A stretch of 64,000 nucleotides of DNA. Source: Rhynchopus sp. YZ270_cl-10 (lineage: Eukaryota > Euglenozoa > Diplonemea > Diplonemida > Diplonemidae). The DNA is taken from the NCBI GenBank assembly GCA_964035575.1, contig OZ037885.1:372001-436000 (forward strand), read 5' to 3'. The notes beneath the pieces are model-generated. The model had not been told where the DNA came from. It ran no database searches and saw only the letters and a list, made by a program, of their open reading frames with translations. Shown here piece by piece: positions 10,813 through 20,807 of this stretch. Every line of letters begins with the position of its first letter. Position 1 is the first letter of the stretch. The position numbers and the translations under genes are program-made.

Positions 10813-11679
10813 TCATCTAGCTTTATCTTGCCTTCCTTTTAGGACATTCACTAAGTGGGTGTGGCCGTATTTTTCTGCTATTTCGAGGGCTGTTTTGGAA
10901 TAATACATGCACTTGAAGTCGAGGTCCGCTCCATAGTCGAGTAGCACCTCAGCTATCTCCGCACTCCCGACACATGCACACTGGAGGAGCGGGGAGACTC
11001 CATCGGGGGCTGAGTTCACATCCGCTCCTGCTGCAAGCACTGCCTGGACGATTTCAAGCTGTTTGTTTTTGACAGCAATGCGCAGGCAGGTAGCCCCTTC
11101 TGCGCTGGTTGTGTTCACATCCGCACCCAACGCTATCAATGCCTTCGCACATTCCGGTTTACTTCTAAGACACGCATGGAACAACGCTGTTGTTTCATCA
11201 TTATCGATTCCCTCAATGTCCACGGACGCTTCGATCATCGCACGGCATGCTTCTGTGTGTCCTTCATGCGCGGCAACTATGAGTGCCGTTTCACCATGAC
11301 CAGGCCAACCAGTGGAGGATGGAATGCTTGGATCGACGCCGACGTGAATGAGATTAGCGCAGGTTGTCGCATCGCCTCGATAGGCAGCGTCGAAGAGACT
11401 GCTTTCAGAGGGGATCACCCCAGCGTCTGTCAACGCAATCACCGCCGAGGTTTGCCTGTCAGGTACGATCATCACAGAGTCGCCGTGGCTCAGCGCTTTG
11501 ATCTCCTGGTCATTCGACACCACACCCCCTGCAGCGCCGCTTCCCACACGGAGTTCAAAGGCGTTGTTCAAGCAGCCGTCGTACTCGTGTTGGGCGGACC
11601 TTCTAAATTCATCAAACGTCGTCTGTTCATAAACCTCCACAGTTCTAGTCATAGAACCAAAATGGACTGAAACTTCCAT
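10813..11679 (-). CDS. Ankyrin-repeat protein with ubiquitin-like or PB1-like N-terminus
   Basis: The protein is 288 aa and intronless. Residues 1-75 (MEVSVHFGSMTRTVEVYEQT ... LSHGDSVMIVPDR) have the strand-helix-strand pattern and closing hydrophobic strand of a beta-grasp fold; this is inference from the pattern. Residues about 90-285 are ankyrin repeats (GETALIVAAHEGHTEACRAM; ETTALFHACLRSKPECAKAL; ATCLRIAVKNKQLEIVQAVL; SPLLQCACVGSAEIAEVLLD; KTALEIAEKYGHTHLVNVL). The start at 11679 opens the beta-grasp stretch; upstream in-frame Met codons lie in pyrimidine-rich leader. Ankyrin repeats are protein-binding scaffolds, so no specific role is implied. It is not related closely to the ankyrin array at 46-63 kb. 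Confidence 0.75.
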   Translation of the reverse strand: MEVSVHFGSMTRTVEVYEQTTFDEFRRSAQHEYDGCLNNAFELRVGSGAAGGVVSNDQEIKALSHGDSVMIVPDRQTSAVIALTDAGVIPSESSLFDAAYRGDATTCANLIHVGVDPSIPSSTGWPGHGETALIVAAHEGHTEACRAMIEASVDIEGIDNDETTALFHACLRSKPECAKALIALGADVNTTSAEGATCLRIAVKNKQLEIVQAVLAAGADVNSAPDGVSPLLQCACVGSAEIAEVLLDYGADLDFKCMYYSKTALEIAEKYGHTHLVNVLKGRQDKAR

Positions 11680-12021
11680 TTTAAGGAAAATGGAGGCGGG
11701 GAAAGAGAGAAAAGAGAAAAGAGAGGAGAATTTGCTGGGAAGGGGGTTGTGTGGGAGGGGATACGCAATGTGGGGGAGGATGCGAAGGGGGGAAAGGGAG
11801 AGGGGAGGGTGGAGCAATTTTTTTTTTTTGATATTGTTGTGTATTAGCGTAGATTTGTCAGACGGTGTTTTGTTTTGACTGAAAACGCAATAAAAACAAA
11901 AACAAAAACAAAAACAAAAAGAAAGCTAAGCCTCTCGCGTTTAGTCGCCTAAACAAAAAACTGAACACTGTACGGGCACATTGGTGTTTTGCTGGTCAAA
12001 AAAAGATGAATAAAAGAAAAG

Positions 12022-12061
12022 TTTATAAGATGATCCTAAGCCTCTCGTGCTTAGTCACCTT
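12022..12061 (+). repeat. Family A hairpin repeat, canonical copy
   Basis: The core is CTAAGC-CTCTCGT-GCTTAG (12036-12054), a 6-bp perfect stem with a 7-base loop. It is flanked by AAGATGA and TCACCTT, which extend the stem with one mismatch. The upstream tag GTTTATAAGATGA recurs at 22877, 29953, 44728 and 57073. Confidence 0.8.
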
Positions 12062-12079
12062 AAATTAAAATAAAAACGA

Positions 12080-12480
12080 GTTGCGTATCACAGTTCGGTG
12101 CAAGGAAGCCCTACAAGAACTGTGCAAACAAACCGTCTTCCCAGGAAGGTGCAATGTGTTGGGGAGGGGGGCACAGTGAAAAAAAAGGGGGGTGTGAGGG
12201 AGGGGAGGAAGGACACATGCGTCTCGATACGCTCCTTGAACTTTTTTGTGTAGGTGTGAAACAACAGAAAAAACAACAATGTGCAATGTCTCTTGTTCTT
12301 CCGCACACCCACCTGCTCATGGAGCTGGCAACGCGTCGCCTCAACATGAAAAGAAAAAGAAAAGGTTATAAGATGACTCCAAGCTCTCTCGATGCTTAAG
12401 TCACCTTTAGATCACATTCGTTATTGCGCTAAAGAAAGAAATTGTGGGATGAAATGTGTCTCTTACGTGCACACACATAT
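12080..12480. repeat. Duplicated spacer block, copy 1 (with 16665-17030)
   Basis: The two copies share GTCTTCCCAGGAAGGTG, GTGTTGGGGAGG, the GGAGGAAGGACA block and a closing pair of hairpins (family A, then a TGTGT...ACACA hairpin). Similarity is diverged, with many indels, yet both hairpins keep their pairing. This suggests the duplication is older than the recent homogenisation of the ABCG coding regions it accompanies. Confidence 0.65.
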
Positions 12481-14375
12481 TTTATCACTATCGTTAGCTG
12501 GGGAACAACGCTGGGTTTTGAAGGTGGGCCGTCTCTTTGTGCAAACCCCTATAGGATGCAGGCACTGACACTCCGCAAACAAAAGCCATGATGTTGCCAA
12601 CCGTTAAAGCCAAGATAGACAATAATCTAATAGCAGCAGAACAGAGTGTGAACAATAACAAAAAAAAAATCAATAAAGAAAATAAAAAGACATAGCAGCG
12701 AGGTTTGAAGTGCAAAAAAAAAAACGCCTCTGCGGATGCAGGCACACGAAATAGCATTTAAAAAAACAAAAGTTTAGAAGATAACCTCAAGCCTCTCGTG
12801 CTTAGTCACCTTTTAAAATACCCCCGCCTGTTTCATGAATAACGAATCATTGTTGACTATTTTTGTGCGGAAACAAAAAACACACACAAAAATAATAGGA
12901 CGATAGTGAGACCCGAATCATTGATACAGCCCACAAAAAAACAATACAGAAAAGAGAAAGAAAAATAAGTCAGTAGTCGAAAGCGCAACCTCACCATGAA
13001 TTGGTGAGGACGCAGGCAAACAAATTTGGTTCACCACGAGTTATCGCAGCCTCAACAGTGCAGAACCATCCCAAAATAAAAAAAAAAACCCAAAATTGTA
13101 CGGCTGAACGGGGGGGGCGCAAAAAGTGTGCAGAAGTGCGCAAACAAAGTGCGCAAAAAGTGCGCAAGAAGTGCGAATCACCCTCCCTTCAGCCACACCA
13201 AAATTAAAATAAAAGATTATGAGATGAAGCTAAGCCTCTCGTGAAAAAAGAAAAGAAAAAAAAAAGCACAGCTAGGAAAACGGTGTTAGAGACGTTAAAA
13301 AAAAGGAAGGAATTGGACCTCAGGTTCAAGGGAGCGGTGCGGACAAAAAGAGCTAAAAAGTATATTTGCCCAGCAAGCTAACCCAAATCAAGTCTCTCTG
13401 GTATCCTGCCAGGAAGGGATGGGTCATCCTCCTGCAGCATCAAAAAGAGGGTTAACGTGCAATCCGCGAATTGTCGCAACCCCCAACAGAACAGAACTAT
13501 CCCAAAATATTAAAAAAAGGTTATGAGATGACCCCAAGCCTCTCGTGCTTAGTCTTGATCACATTCGTTACAGCGCAGCATCAGCGGCGCAAATAAAAAA
13601 ACTTGTTTCATATTCATTCTTTTCTGACGAAAAGAAGGTATCGAGGGTGCTAAAAACGTACCCCCCGTAAAAAACAAAAAAAAAAAAAAAAACAAGTAAT
13701 TGTTATCGAAAAGAAACCCACTCATCGTCGGCGCAGTGCGGAAGGACACAGAATCCACAGACGAAAACTCGTCGTCGATCACACCAGGCGCATCAGCCCC
13801 ACCCACGATGTGGCGGTGGTTTCGAAAATCGGGCGCGGGGTTTTCCACAGCACAGCCCTTTTTTTTCTTAGCAATTCGTTGTTTTTTGTTTTTTGTTTTT
13901 TGTTTTTTGTTTGTTGTTTTTTTTTCTACAGACCTTTCTTCAACCCTTGTAGGATCAGGTCGATTTCAATACTATACCTCACCCTGGGTTGTGACCCTAG
14001 GGGTTGAAGGAAGGTTGTGGGAAAGGAAAAAAACAAAAAAACAAAACCAAAAAAAGCACAGTTAGGAAGACGGTGTTAGAGACGTTCAAAAGTGAGGGAC
14101 GTCAAAGAACCGATATGAATACGTCAGTCATCTGTCAACACATCTCCGTGAAGCAGCACATCTCGCTTCAAAGGCAAAAGGCTGCACAACGTGAATGAAG
14201 ACAGAGTCTAAGATAGTTATATGTTCGTAGGGAGTGGGATGGGGTGGGTTGGGTGTAAGGCAGATGCTCAAGCTAAAAACTGTTGCACACAAACAATCAC
14301 TCGTCTGCACCGACCTGACCAATGACGGTAGTACGACATACGGAGATAGGAGGTCGGCAGAAAAGATAAAAAAAA

Positions 14376-14450
14376 CCCCGCACCGACCTGACCGTGGTAA
14401 GATGGGAATGGGAGGTCCACATCAGAACACCCCGGATGTCTGGTGCGGGG
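14376..14450 (-). ncRNA. Candidate three-way-junction RNA motif behind ABCG copy 1
   Basis: The 75-nt motif closes with a 9-bp stem CCCCGCACC/GGTGCGGGG (10 bp counting the next A-T pair). It encloses two hairpins: GACCT/AGGTC (14385-14389 with 14413-14417) and ACATC/GATGT (14419-14423 with 14435-14439). An identical copy lies at 17298-17372 at the same place behind the second ABCG gene, while bases outside it differ more. It begins about 83 nt after the ABCG stop codon, so it is likely in the 3' UTR. It may act in mRNA stability or 3' processing, or simply be conserved by gene conversion. Confidence 0.45.
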
Positions 14451-14533
14451 TGCACAAAAACAACAGAACATCACATGATACCTGCATATCCGGAGGAGAA
14501 ATCGTACATCACTTCTGTAAGAAGTTCTTGACT

Positions 14534-16396
14534 CTACTCAAAGTTCTGTGCACGTCTCTGCAGGATGATTCCGGTCAGAATTCTCAAAAAGAAGAAGATG
14601 CCAACCATGATGAGCCCGTACACGTACCAGTCATCCCGGTTGATGCCTGACCTGTTGATCATCAGTTCCACGTCGTGTGCCTTGTTGTCGGGAATCACGT
14701 TTGTCGAGAACTCAGAAATGGTGGCAAGGCTCACACCGTACTTGAGGGGGCACACCCACTGCAGCCATCTCATCCACACAGGGATGAGATCGGTCGACAC
14801 AAAGAAGCCAGAGAAGAGGATCTGAGGGATGAAGATGCCAGGAAGGATGTTGATGGCTGTCTCAGCGGAGCTCGTTGCAGCACTCAGCAGCAGTCCTGTC
14901 GATGCAGACACAACACCCAGGATGCTGATCGACAGCAGGATAAACGCAAAGTTGCCGTTCATCCCTGTCATGAAGTAGAATACAATCAGGGCTAGCACCT
15001 GCTGCAGGATAGCTGCAGGCACGTCAAGCAGTGTCTTCGCCACCAGGTACACAGTAGACCCGTACGTCCCAGCAGCATACTCTCTGATGAACGACGCACG
15101 CTCAAGGGGGAACGCCAGTACCATCGGCTGTGCCGTCAGGAACATCGTGTTGATGCACACAAACACAAGTGCACCCCAGTGCGACTGGATGGCAATTGCT
15201 GTCGACGACGAGTCCCCGTCATCACCCCACTCATCCGCCACCTCGAAGAAGATGCAACCGATCAACACTGCAAGGATGACACCCATGCCAAAGCGTGCAC
15301 CAAGTGTCGGCTTGTCTCGGATCAGCTGCCGGAACTCACGTGTCACGAGCTGCCCCAGCTGTGTGCAAAGAGACGCCTGCACCACCTCCTTCACGTGCTC
15401 CTTCCCAAACACACCTGTGATCTCGGGTGCGGGGGAGGTCTTCTTCTTGTTCATGAGGTCGTACATCTCGGCCTCGTCCATCATCTGCAGACGCTGCATC
15501 GCAAAGTCGGCAGGGTTCGTTTGCTGCTTGCAGACACGGTCCTCTGTTTCGAAGTGTGCCTTCACGTCATCCACCTTCCCATCGTACATAACGTGGCCGT
15601 CACGCAGGAAGACCACCTCCTGGAACAGTGCAAACACCTCAGACGAAGGCTGGTGGATTGTGCACACAATCGTGCACCCAGACTCTGCAAGGGAACGCAG
15701 AATCATCACAAGCTCGTACGCACTCTGCGAGTCAAGGCCAGACGTCGGCTCGTCCAAGAAGATCAGCGACGGGGACGAGATCAGCTCCACAGCAACAGCA
15801 GCACGCTTCTTCTCTCCACCAGACAGACCGGGAATCATCACAGACCCAATCATGGTGTCTGCACACTTGTCCAGACGCAGGGCAGTGATGGCAGCGTTCA
15901 CGATGTCCTCACGCTCTGCAGCAGTGTACTCCGGCAGACGCAGTGTTGCTGTGAAGTGCAGTGCCTCACGTGGTGTCTGTGTCGCAAACATGGCGTCGTG
16001 CTGCATCACGTACGCCAGCTCCTTCTGGTACATGCGTGGCTCAGCCTCAAGACCGTTCAGCACAACCTTCCCTTCTGTGATCTCCCCATACGGCGCACGT
16101 CCTGCAAGCACGTTCATCAGGGACGACTTCCCTGCACCTGACGGACCCATCAGTGCGGACAGGGTGCCGGGTTTGAAGTGTCCTGAGCTGTTTTTGATGA
16201 TCTGCTTTGTGCTCTTCCCACAGCAGCCATCAGCCACGGGCACCTCAAACACAAGGTCGTGCCAGGAGAGCGACATCGACTGCGTCTCCTTCACACGGAA
16301 GGGCGACTTTGGTGTGCTTGGTGTGTCACTTTGCGATCGGTTGGCAACATCGTTGACAGACGCAATGTCAATCGAAATCGGCTCATTGGATGGCAT
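14534..16396 (-). CDS. ABCG-type half transporter, copy 1
   Basis: The product is 620 aa, intronless, in NBD-then-TMD order as in the ABCG/White subfamily. Walker A is GPSGAGKSS (about 84-92), the signature is LSGGEKKR, Walker B is LIFLDEPTSGLD, and the H-loop is TIHQPS. The C-terminal third holds about six membrane helices (for example GMGVILAVLIGCIFFEVA; WGALVFVCINTMFLTAQPMV; GVVSASTGLLLSAATSS; GLIMVGIFFFLRILTGIIL). Half transporters dimerise to export lipids, sterols or drugs across membranes; the substrate cannot be read from sequence. A nearly identical paralog lies upstream in transcription order (17470-19350). The two NBDs are identical apart from one residue, while the TMDs and first 25 residues differ, which points to block gene conversion with divergence kept in the substrate-facing part. 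Confidence 0.93.
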   Translation of the reverse strand: MPSNEPISIDIASVNDVANRSQSDTPSTPKSPFRVKETQSMSLSWHDLVFEVPVADGCCGKSTKQIIKNSSGHFKPGTLSALMGPSGAGKSSLMNVLAGRAPYGEITEGKVVLNGLEAEPRMYQKELAYVMQHDAMFATQTPREALHFTATLRLPEYTAAEREDIVNAAITALRLDKCADTMIGSVMIPGLSGGEKKRAAVAVELISSPSLIFLDEPTSGLDSQSAYELVMILRSLAESGCTIVCTIHQPSSEVFALFQEVVFLRDGHVMYDGKVDDVKAHFETEDRVCKQQTNPADFAMQRLQMMDEAEMYDLMNKKKTSPAPEITGVFGKEHVKEVVQASLCTQLGQLVTREFRQLIRDKPTLGARFGMGVILAVLIGCIFFEVADEWGDDGDSSSTAIAIQSHWGALVFVCINTMFLTAQPMVLAFPLERASFIREYAAGTYGSTVYLVAKTLLDVPAAILQQVLALIVFYFMTGMNGNFAFILLSISILGVVSASTGLLLSAATSSAETAINILPGIFIPQILFSGFFVSTDLIPVWMRWLQWVCPLKYGVSLATISEFSTNVIPDNKAHDVELMINRSGINRDDWYVYGLIMVGIFFFLRILTGIILQRRAQNFE

Positions 16397-17297
16397 CGTG
16401 TGTCAAGCAGGTGTGTGGTTTTGCAATTGAAACTGTATTTTGTGCGAAGTGTTATTTTGGGTATTTTACGGACCAACAATAGGAACACAAAGGGAGGGAG
16501 TCTGGGGTTATGATCACTCATTTTATGACAGTGTAGCACTTCGGAAAATAGACTGAGTAAGCATAAGCCTATTCATGTTGTGAGCTTAAACACAAAGTAC
16601 CCAGCCAATTGAGGGCAGGGTGTGGGAGGGAACAGAATATTTAGACACTGTGCAACACGTTTCTTTACTAGCTATACATGAAAAAGAACTCAAACAGTTC
16701 AATACAGGAAGACCTACAAAGAACTGCGCAAACTGTCTTCCCAGGAAGGTGTAACGTGTTGGGGAGGCACAGTGAAAAAGGGGTGAATGGAGGAAGGACA
16801 TATGCGCTCATGATGCACCTGGAACTTTGCTGGTGGGAAACAACGAAGACGTCTGAGTCTGTGTCTCTTTGTATTTTCCATACCGCGGCGTTCATGGGGC
16901 CGGCAACACGTGGCCTTAACATTAAAAGAAGAAAAACAATAAAGATAGGTGTTTCGCAGAGATCCTAAGCAATGCTTAGTCACCTCAAAGGGTCGAATAT
17001 GGCATTGTGTGTCTCCCGCATACACACATAAGTCAATTCGTAACGGAAAACAATAGAGTGAAACAATGTAGCAAGTTACATGGCAAATGCCTGCGTAATG
17101 CAACCCACTACACTTCAAGTGTAAAGGGCTGTAAAACACAAACGTAGACAGGTGTTCAGATAGGGACGTAGTTAGGTGTTCGGGGGGTGGGAATAGTAAA
17201 AGGGGGGCTGATTTGAAAAATTAACATAGAGTAATAGAGGACGGGAATAATATCATGTTGAAAAACTGAACTGTTGCACACGAAGAGATCTCAAAAA
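16397..17297. other. Spacer between ABCG copies
   Basis: The spacer contains the second copy of the duplicated block (16665-17030), including a tight family A hairpin CTAAGC-AAT-GCTTAG (16965-16979) and a hairpin TGTGTGT-CTCCCGCAT-ACACACA (17006-17028). No gene is seen. Confidence 0.5.
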
Positions 17298-17372
17298 CCC
17301 CGCACCGACCTGACCGTGGTAAGATGGGAATGGGAGGTCCACATCAGAACACCCCGGATGTCTGGTGCGGGG
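17298..17372 (-). ncRNA. Candidate three-way-junction RNA motif behind ABCG copy 2
   Basis: The 75-nt motif is identical to that at 14376-14450: outer CCCCGCACC/GGTGCGGGG stem plus two inner hairpins. It starts about 97 nt after the ABCG copy 2 stop codon. Neighbouring bases have diverged (A-tracts, different short inserts), so the motif is one of the best kept noncoding parts of this tandem duplication. Confidence 0.45.
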
Positions 17373-17469
17373 TGCACAAAAAAAACAACAAAACAGCAGA
17401 ACAACATCTCTATCCGAAGGAGAAATCGTACATCACTTCTGTAAGAAGTTCTTCTGTCTGGCGAAGACT

Positions 17470-19350
17470 CTACTCAAAGTTCTGTGCACGTCTCTGCAGG
17501 ATGATTCCGGTGAAAATTCTCAAAAAGAAGAAGATGCCAACCATGATGAGCCCGTACACGTACCAGTCATCCCGGTTGACGCCCGACCTGTTGATCATCA
17601 GGTCCACGTCGTGTGCCTTGTTGTCGGGAACTGCGCTTGAAGAGAACTCAGCAATGGTGGCAAGACCCACACCGTACTTGAGGGGGCACACCCACTGCAT
17701 CCATCTCATCCACACAGGGACCAGGTCGCTCGAGACAAAGAAGCCCGACAACAGAATCTGAGGGATGAAGATGCCAGGAAGGATGTTGATGGCTGTCTCG
17801 GCGGAGCTCGTTGCAGCACTCAGCAGCAGTCCTGTCGATGCAGACACAACACCCAGGATGCTGATCGACAGCAGGATGTAGGCAAAGTTCCCGTTCATCC
17901 CGGTCATGAAGTACAGTACAATCAACGAAAGCACCTGCTGCAGGATGGCTGTGGGCACGTCGAGCAGTGTCTTCGCCACCAGGTACGCTGTGCACCCGTA
18001 CGTCCCAGCAGCATACTCTCTGATGAACGACGCACGCTCAAGGGGGAAGGTCAGGATCGTGGGCTCTGTGGTCAGGAACATTGTGTTGATGCACACAAAC
18101 ACAAGTGCACCCCAGTGCGACTGGATGGCAATTGCTGTCGACGACGAGTCCCCGTCATCACCCCACTCATCCGCCACCTCGAAGAAGATGCAACCAATCA
18201 TCACTGCAAGGATGACACCCATGCCAAAGCGTGCACCAAGTGTCGGCTTGTCTCGGATCAGCTGCCGGAACTCACGTGTCACGAGCTGCCCCAGCTGTGT
18301 GCAAAGAGACGCCTGCACCACCTCCTTCACGTGCTCCTTCCCAAACACACCTGTGATCTCGGGTGCGGGGGAGGTCTTCTTCTTGTTCATGAGGTCGTAC
18401 ATCTCGGCCTCGTCCATCATCTGCAGACGCTGCATCGCAAAGTCGGCAGGGTTCGTTTGCTCTTTGCAGACACGGTCCTCTGTTTCGAAGTGTGCCTTCA
18501 CGTCATCCACCTTCCCATCGTACATAACGTGGCCATCACGCAGGAAGACCACCTCTTGGAACAGTGCAAACACCTCAGACGAAGGCTGGTGGATTGTGCA
18601 CACAATCGTGCACCCAGACTCTGCAAGGGAACGCAGAATCATCACAAGCTCGTACGCACTCTGCGAGTCAAGGCCAGACGTCGGCTCGTCCAAGAAGATC
18701 AGCGACGGGGACGAGATCAGCTCCACAGCAACAGCAGCACGCTTCTTCTCTCCACCAGACAGACCGGGAATCATCACAGACCCAATCATGGTGTCTGCAC
18801 ACTTGTCCAGACGCAGGGCAGTGATGGCAGCGTTCACGATGTCCTCACGCTCTGCAGCAGTGTACTCCGGCAGACGCAGTGTTGCTGTGAAGTGCAGTGC
18901 CTCACGTGGTGTCTGTGTCGCAAACATGGCGTCGTGCTGCATCACGTACGCCAGCTCCTTCTGGTACATGCGTGGCTCAGCCTCAAGACCGTTCAGCACA
19001 ACCTTCCCTTCTGTGATCTCCCCATACGGCGCACGTCCTGCAAGCACGTTCATCAGGGACGACTTCCCTGCACCTGACGGACCCATCAGTGCGGACAGGG
19101 TGCCGGGTTTGAAGTGTCCTGAGCTGTTTTTGATGATCTGCTTTGTGCTCTTCCCACAGCAGCCATCAGCCACGGGCACCTCAAACACAAGGTCGTGCCA
19201 GGAGAGCGACATCGACTGCGTCTCCTTCACACGGAAGGGCGACTTTGGTGTGCTTGGTGTGTCACTTTGCGATCCGTTAGCAGCATCGTCCTGATTGGCA
19301 ACATCATGCAAAGCAATATCCGTCACATTGGGCGCATTATGAGCAGGCAT
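17470..19350 (-). CDS. ABCG-type half transporter, copy 2
   Basis: The product is 626 aa, intronless, with the same motif set as copy 1 (GPSGAGKSS, LSGGEKKR, LIFLDEPTSGLD, TIHQPS) and the same six-helix C-terminal membrane part. Differences cluster at the first 30 residues (MPAHNAPNVTDIALHDVANQ) and in the membrane part, for example TTEPTILTFPLERA against TAQPMVLAFPLERA and SSDLVPVWMRWMQW against STDLIPVWMRWLQW. The two could form homodimers or a heterodimer. The start at 19350 was chosen because it is the first ATG after a pyrimidine-containing leader. Substrate unknown. Confidence 0.93.
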   Translation of the reverse strand: MPAHNAPNVTDIALHDVANQDDAANGSQSDTPSTPKSPFRVKETQSMSLSWHDLVFEVPVADGCCGKSTKQIIKNSSGHFKPGTLSALMGPSGAGKSSLMNVLAGRAPYGEITEGKVVLNGLEAEPRMYQKELAYVMQHDAMFATQTPREALHFTATLRLPEYTAAEREDIVNAAITALRLDKCADTMIGSVMIPGLSGGEKKRAAVAVELISSPSLIFLDEPTSGLDSQSAYELVMILRSLAESGCTIVCTIHQPSSEVFALFQEVVFLRDGHVMYDGKVDDVKAHFETEDRVCKEQTNPADFAMQRLQMMDEAEMYDLMNKKKTSPAPEITGVFGKEHVKEVVQASLCTQLGQLVTREFRQLIRDKPTLGARFGMGVILAVMIGCIFFEVADEWGDDGDSSSTAIAIQSHWGALVFVCINTMFLTTEPTILTFPLERASFIREYAAGTYGCTAYLVAKTLLDVPTAILQQVLSLIVLYFMTGMNGNFAYILLSISILGVVSASTGLLLSAATSSAETAINILPGIFIPQILLSGFFVSSDLVPVWMRWMQWVCPLKYGVGLATIAEFSSSAVPDNKAHDVDLMINRSGVNRDDWYVYGLIMVGIFFFLRIFTGIILQRRAQNFE

Positions 19351-19517
19351 TATAAAAGTAGGGGTGTAAAAATGCTAACTGTATTTTGGTGTGGGTATTT
19401 TGGGGCACAAAGCTTTAAAGAAAAACATGCAATTCAACTCGTTGGAAACAATACGCCTTTACAACTACATACAACTGCAAACAATCTAGCCCAAACCCTC
19501 CCTCCCTCTCCCCCTCG

Positions 19518-20807
19518 CTACTTCTTTTTAAAAAAATTCTTGACGCCAGCCTTCGCCTTTTTCGCAGGACTCATTACGTCAGGACTGTTTTCTCGCACCC
19601 CAACCACCGGCGATGCGACATCATCACCGTTTATTTCATCCCTTTCTTGAAAACTCTGTCGCATTCTATCTAAGTCTTCTGCAGAGAACCGCAATGAATT
19701 TGCCTCAAGCATGACTGCCTTTTGCTCTGCACCTGGCGACAGGGTTGAAAGCTTTGTGTTAATCACTTCAATCCCCCCATGGAAATCCTCCTCCCCTAGG
19801 TTCTGCAACTGCGGTAAAACGGAGGCCAAGATGGCAACGGAAAATCGAAATAAAAATGGAAGTCCTTCCTTAAAGTATTGGTCCCAAAGGAGGAGAAGCG
19901 TGTCGAAGGGCACTACATCAACAAAAACACACAAAAACCACCGAATTGTGAAGTCCTGAACCCGAACCCCAAGCCGTTCCAGCGCGGACACCACTGTCTC
20001 TGGGAGAAGCGCCTGGAGGACCAACTGATCCTTCACACAGTTTGACATTGCGATGTCATAGTAGCCAGCGTTAAACTTCGTTCCGGTTGCAATTATTCTG
20101 AGTATTGAGTACGACGTGACTTCACAGGAGGTAACTATTAGGAGCACCCCTGCAATAAAGTTCATACTTTGGCAATATCCATCGGAGATGGCGTGGCTTG
20201 CTGCGGTTAAAACACGGTGTAGTGCACAGAACAGCTTCCCCTTCTCTGTCGCAAACAGCACATTGCCAGGGAAGGTCCGCAAACAGTCCTTTCGGATGGA
20301 TTTATAAGAGGCCGTCTGATGGACTAATCCTGCTATCAAATGGCGTTGGAAGCCGATATAATGTTTGTCCGGTTTTATGTCCAAAGATGCGCACCAAGTT
20401 GCCGCAATGTCAGGAGACTTTGCATTAACCCTGATAGAGTCCGCAGGATTGCCATCTGCAGATACAAACCCAAATCTGTCGTATGTTTGGTTGTCCCCTT
20501 CTTCAGCATCTTCTTCAATGCCTTCGGAATCGCTGTCCCCTTCTTCACCCCATTCGGAAATGAGGGTCGTATATAACTCATCTATCCTTCCAGTGTAAGC
20601 AGCAAGGATATGCCCCACACTACCAACATGATACGGTGCATGCTTCCGATAAAACCGCTGCAGCCGTTGGGTCTCGTTTACAGTAGAAGTCTCCAATCGG
20701 AATTCTCTGCAAGACCGCAAACTGCCATCGATTTCTGCAAAAAAAGCGTCCAAACTAATTCCATCAAAACACTGTCCATTCTGTGACCATACAAGGGGCG
20801 ATGCCAT
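19518..20807 (-). CDS. TBC-domain Rab GTPase-activating protein
   Basis: The product is 429 aa, intronless. The TBC domain spans roughly residues 150-350. It has the arginine-finger motif IRKDCLRTFPGN (Arg about 177) and the glutamine-finger motif GYCQSMNFIAG (Gln about 213), the two residues TBC proteins supply to speed GTP hydrolysis by Rabs. Later landmarks are FTIRWFLCVFVDVVPFDTLL and LWDQYFKEGLPFLFRFSVAI. An acidic linker precedes the domain (residues 88-105) and a Lys-rich tail ends it (KKAKAGVKNFFKKK). GYCQSMN replaces the more usual GYxQGMN, a common variation. The Rab target is unknown; it should act at membranes in vesicle traffic. Confidence 0.9.
   Translation of the reverse strand: MASPLVWSQNGQCFDGISLDAFFAEIDGSLRSCREFRLETSTVNETQRLQRFYRKHAPYHVGSVGHILAAYTGRIDELYTTLISEWGEEGDSDSEGIEEDAEEGDNQTYDRFGFVSADGNPADSIRVNAKSPDIAATWCASLDIKPDKHYIGFQRHLIAGLVHQTASYKSIRKDCLRTFPGNVLFATEKGKLFCALHRVLTAASHAISDGYCQSMNFIAGVLLIVTSCEVTSYSILRIIATGTKFNAGYYDIAMSNCVKDQLVLQALLPETVVSALERLGVRVQDFTIRWFLCVFVDVVPFDTLLLLWDQYFKEGLPFLFRFSVAILASVLPQLQNLGEEDFHGGIEVINTKLSTLSPGAEQKAVMLEANSLRFSAEDLDRMRQSFQERDEINGDDVASPVVGVRENSPDVMSPAKKAKAGVKNFFKKK

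Larger units (their letters stand above)
11680..14373. other. Spacer rich in family A hairpins and duplicated blocks
   Basis: No gene is recognised in 2.7 kb. Family A hairpins lie at 11926-11944 (wobble-paired stem CTAAGC/GTTTAG), 12022-12061, 12365-12406, 12778-12813, 13216-13240 (half only) and 13520-13555. Family C copies lie near 12535, 12715 and 12975 (the last has CTCACC-ATGAATT-GGTGAG). The block 12080-12480 is duplicated at 16665-17030. The phrase CACAGYTAGGAARACGGTGT occurs at about 13266 and 14057. A TTTTTTG tract lies at 13885-13920. Confidence 0.55.

Noticed and set aside
15087-19294. Long open frames of 320-462 codons antisense to the ABCG genes
   Set aside because: They mirror high-GC coding sequence on the other strand, lack motifs, and differ wherever the ABCG genes differ silently.
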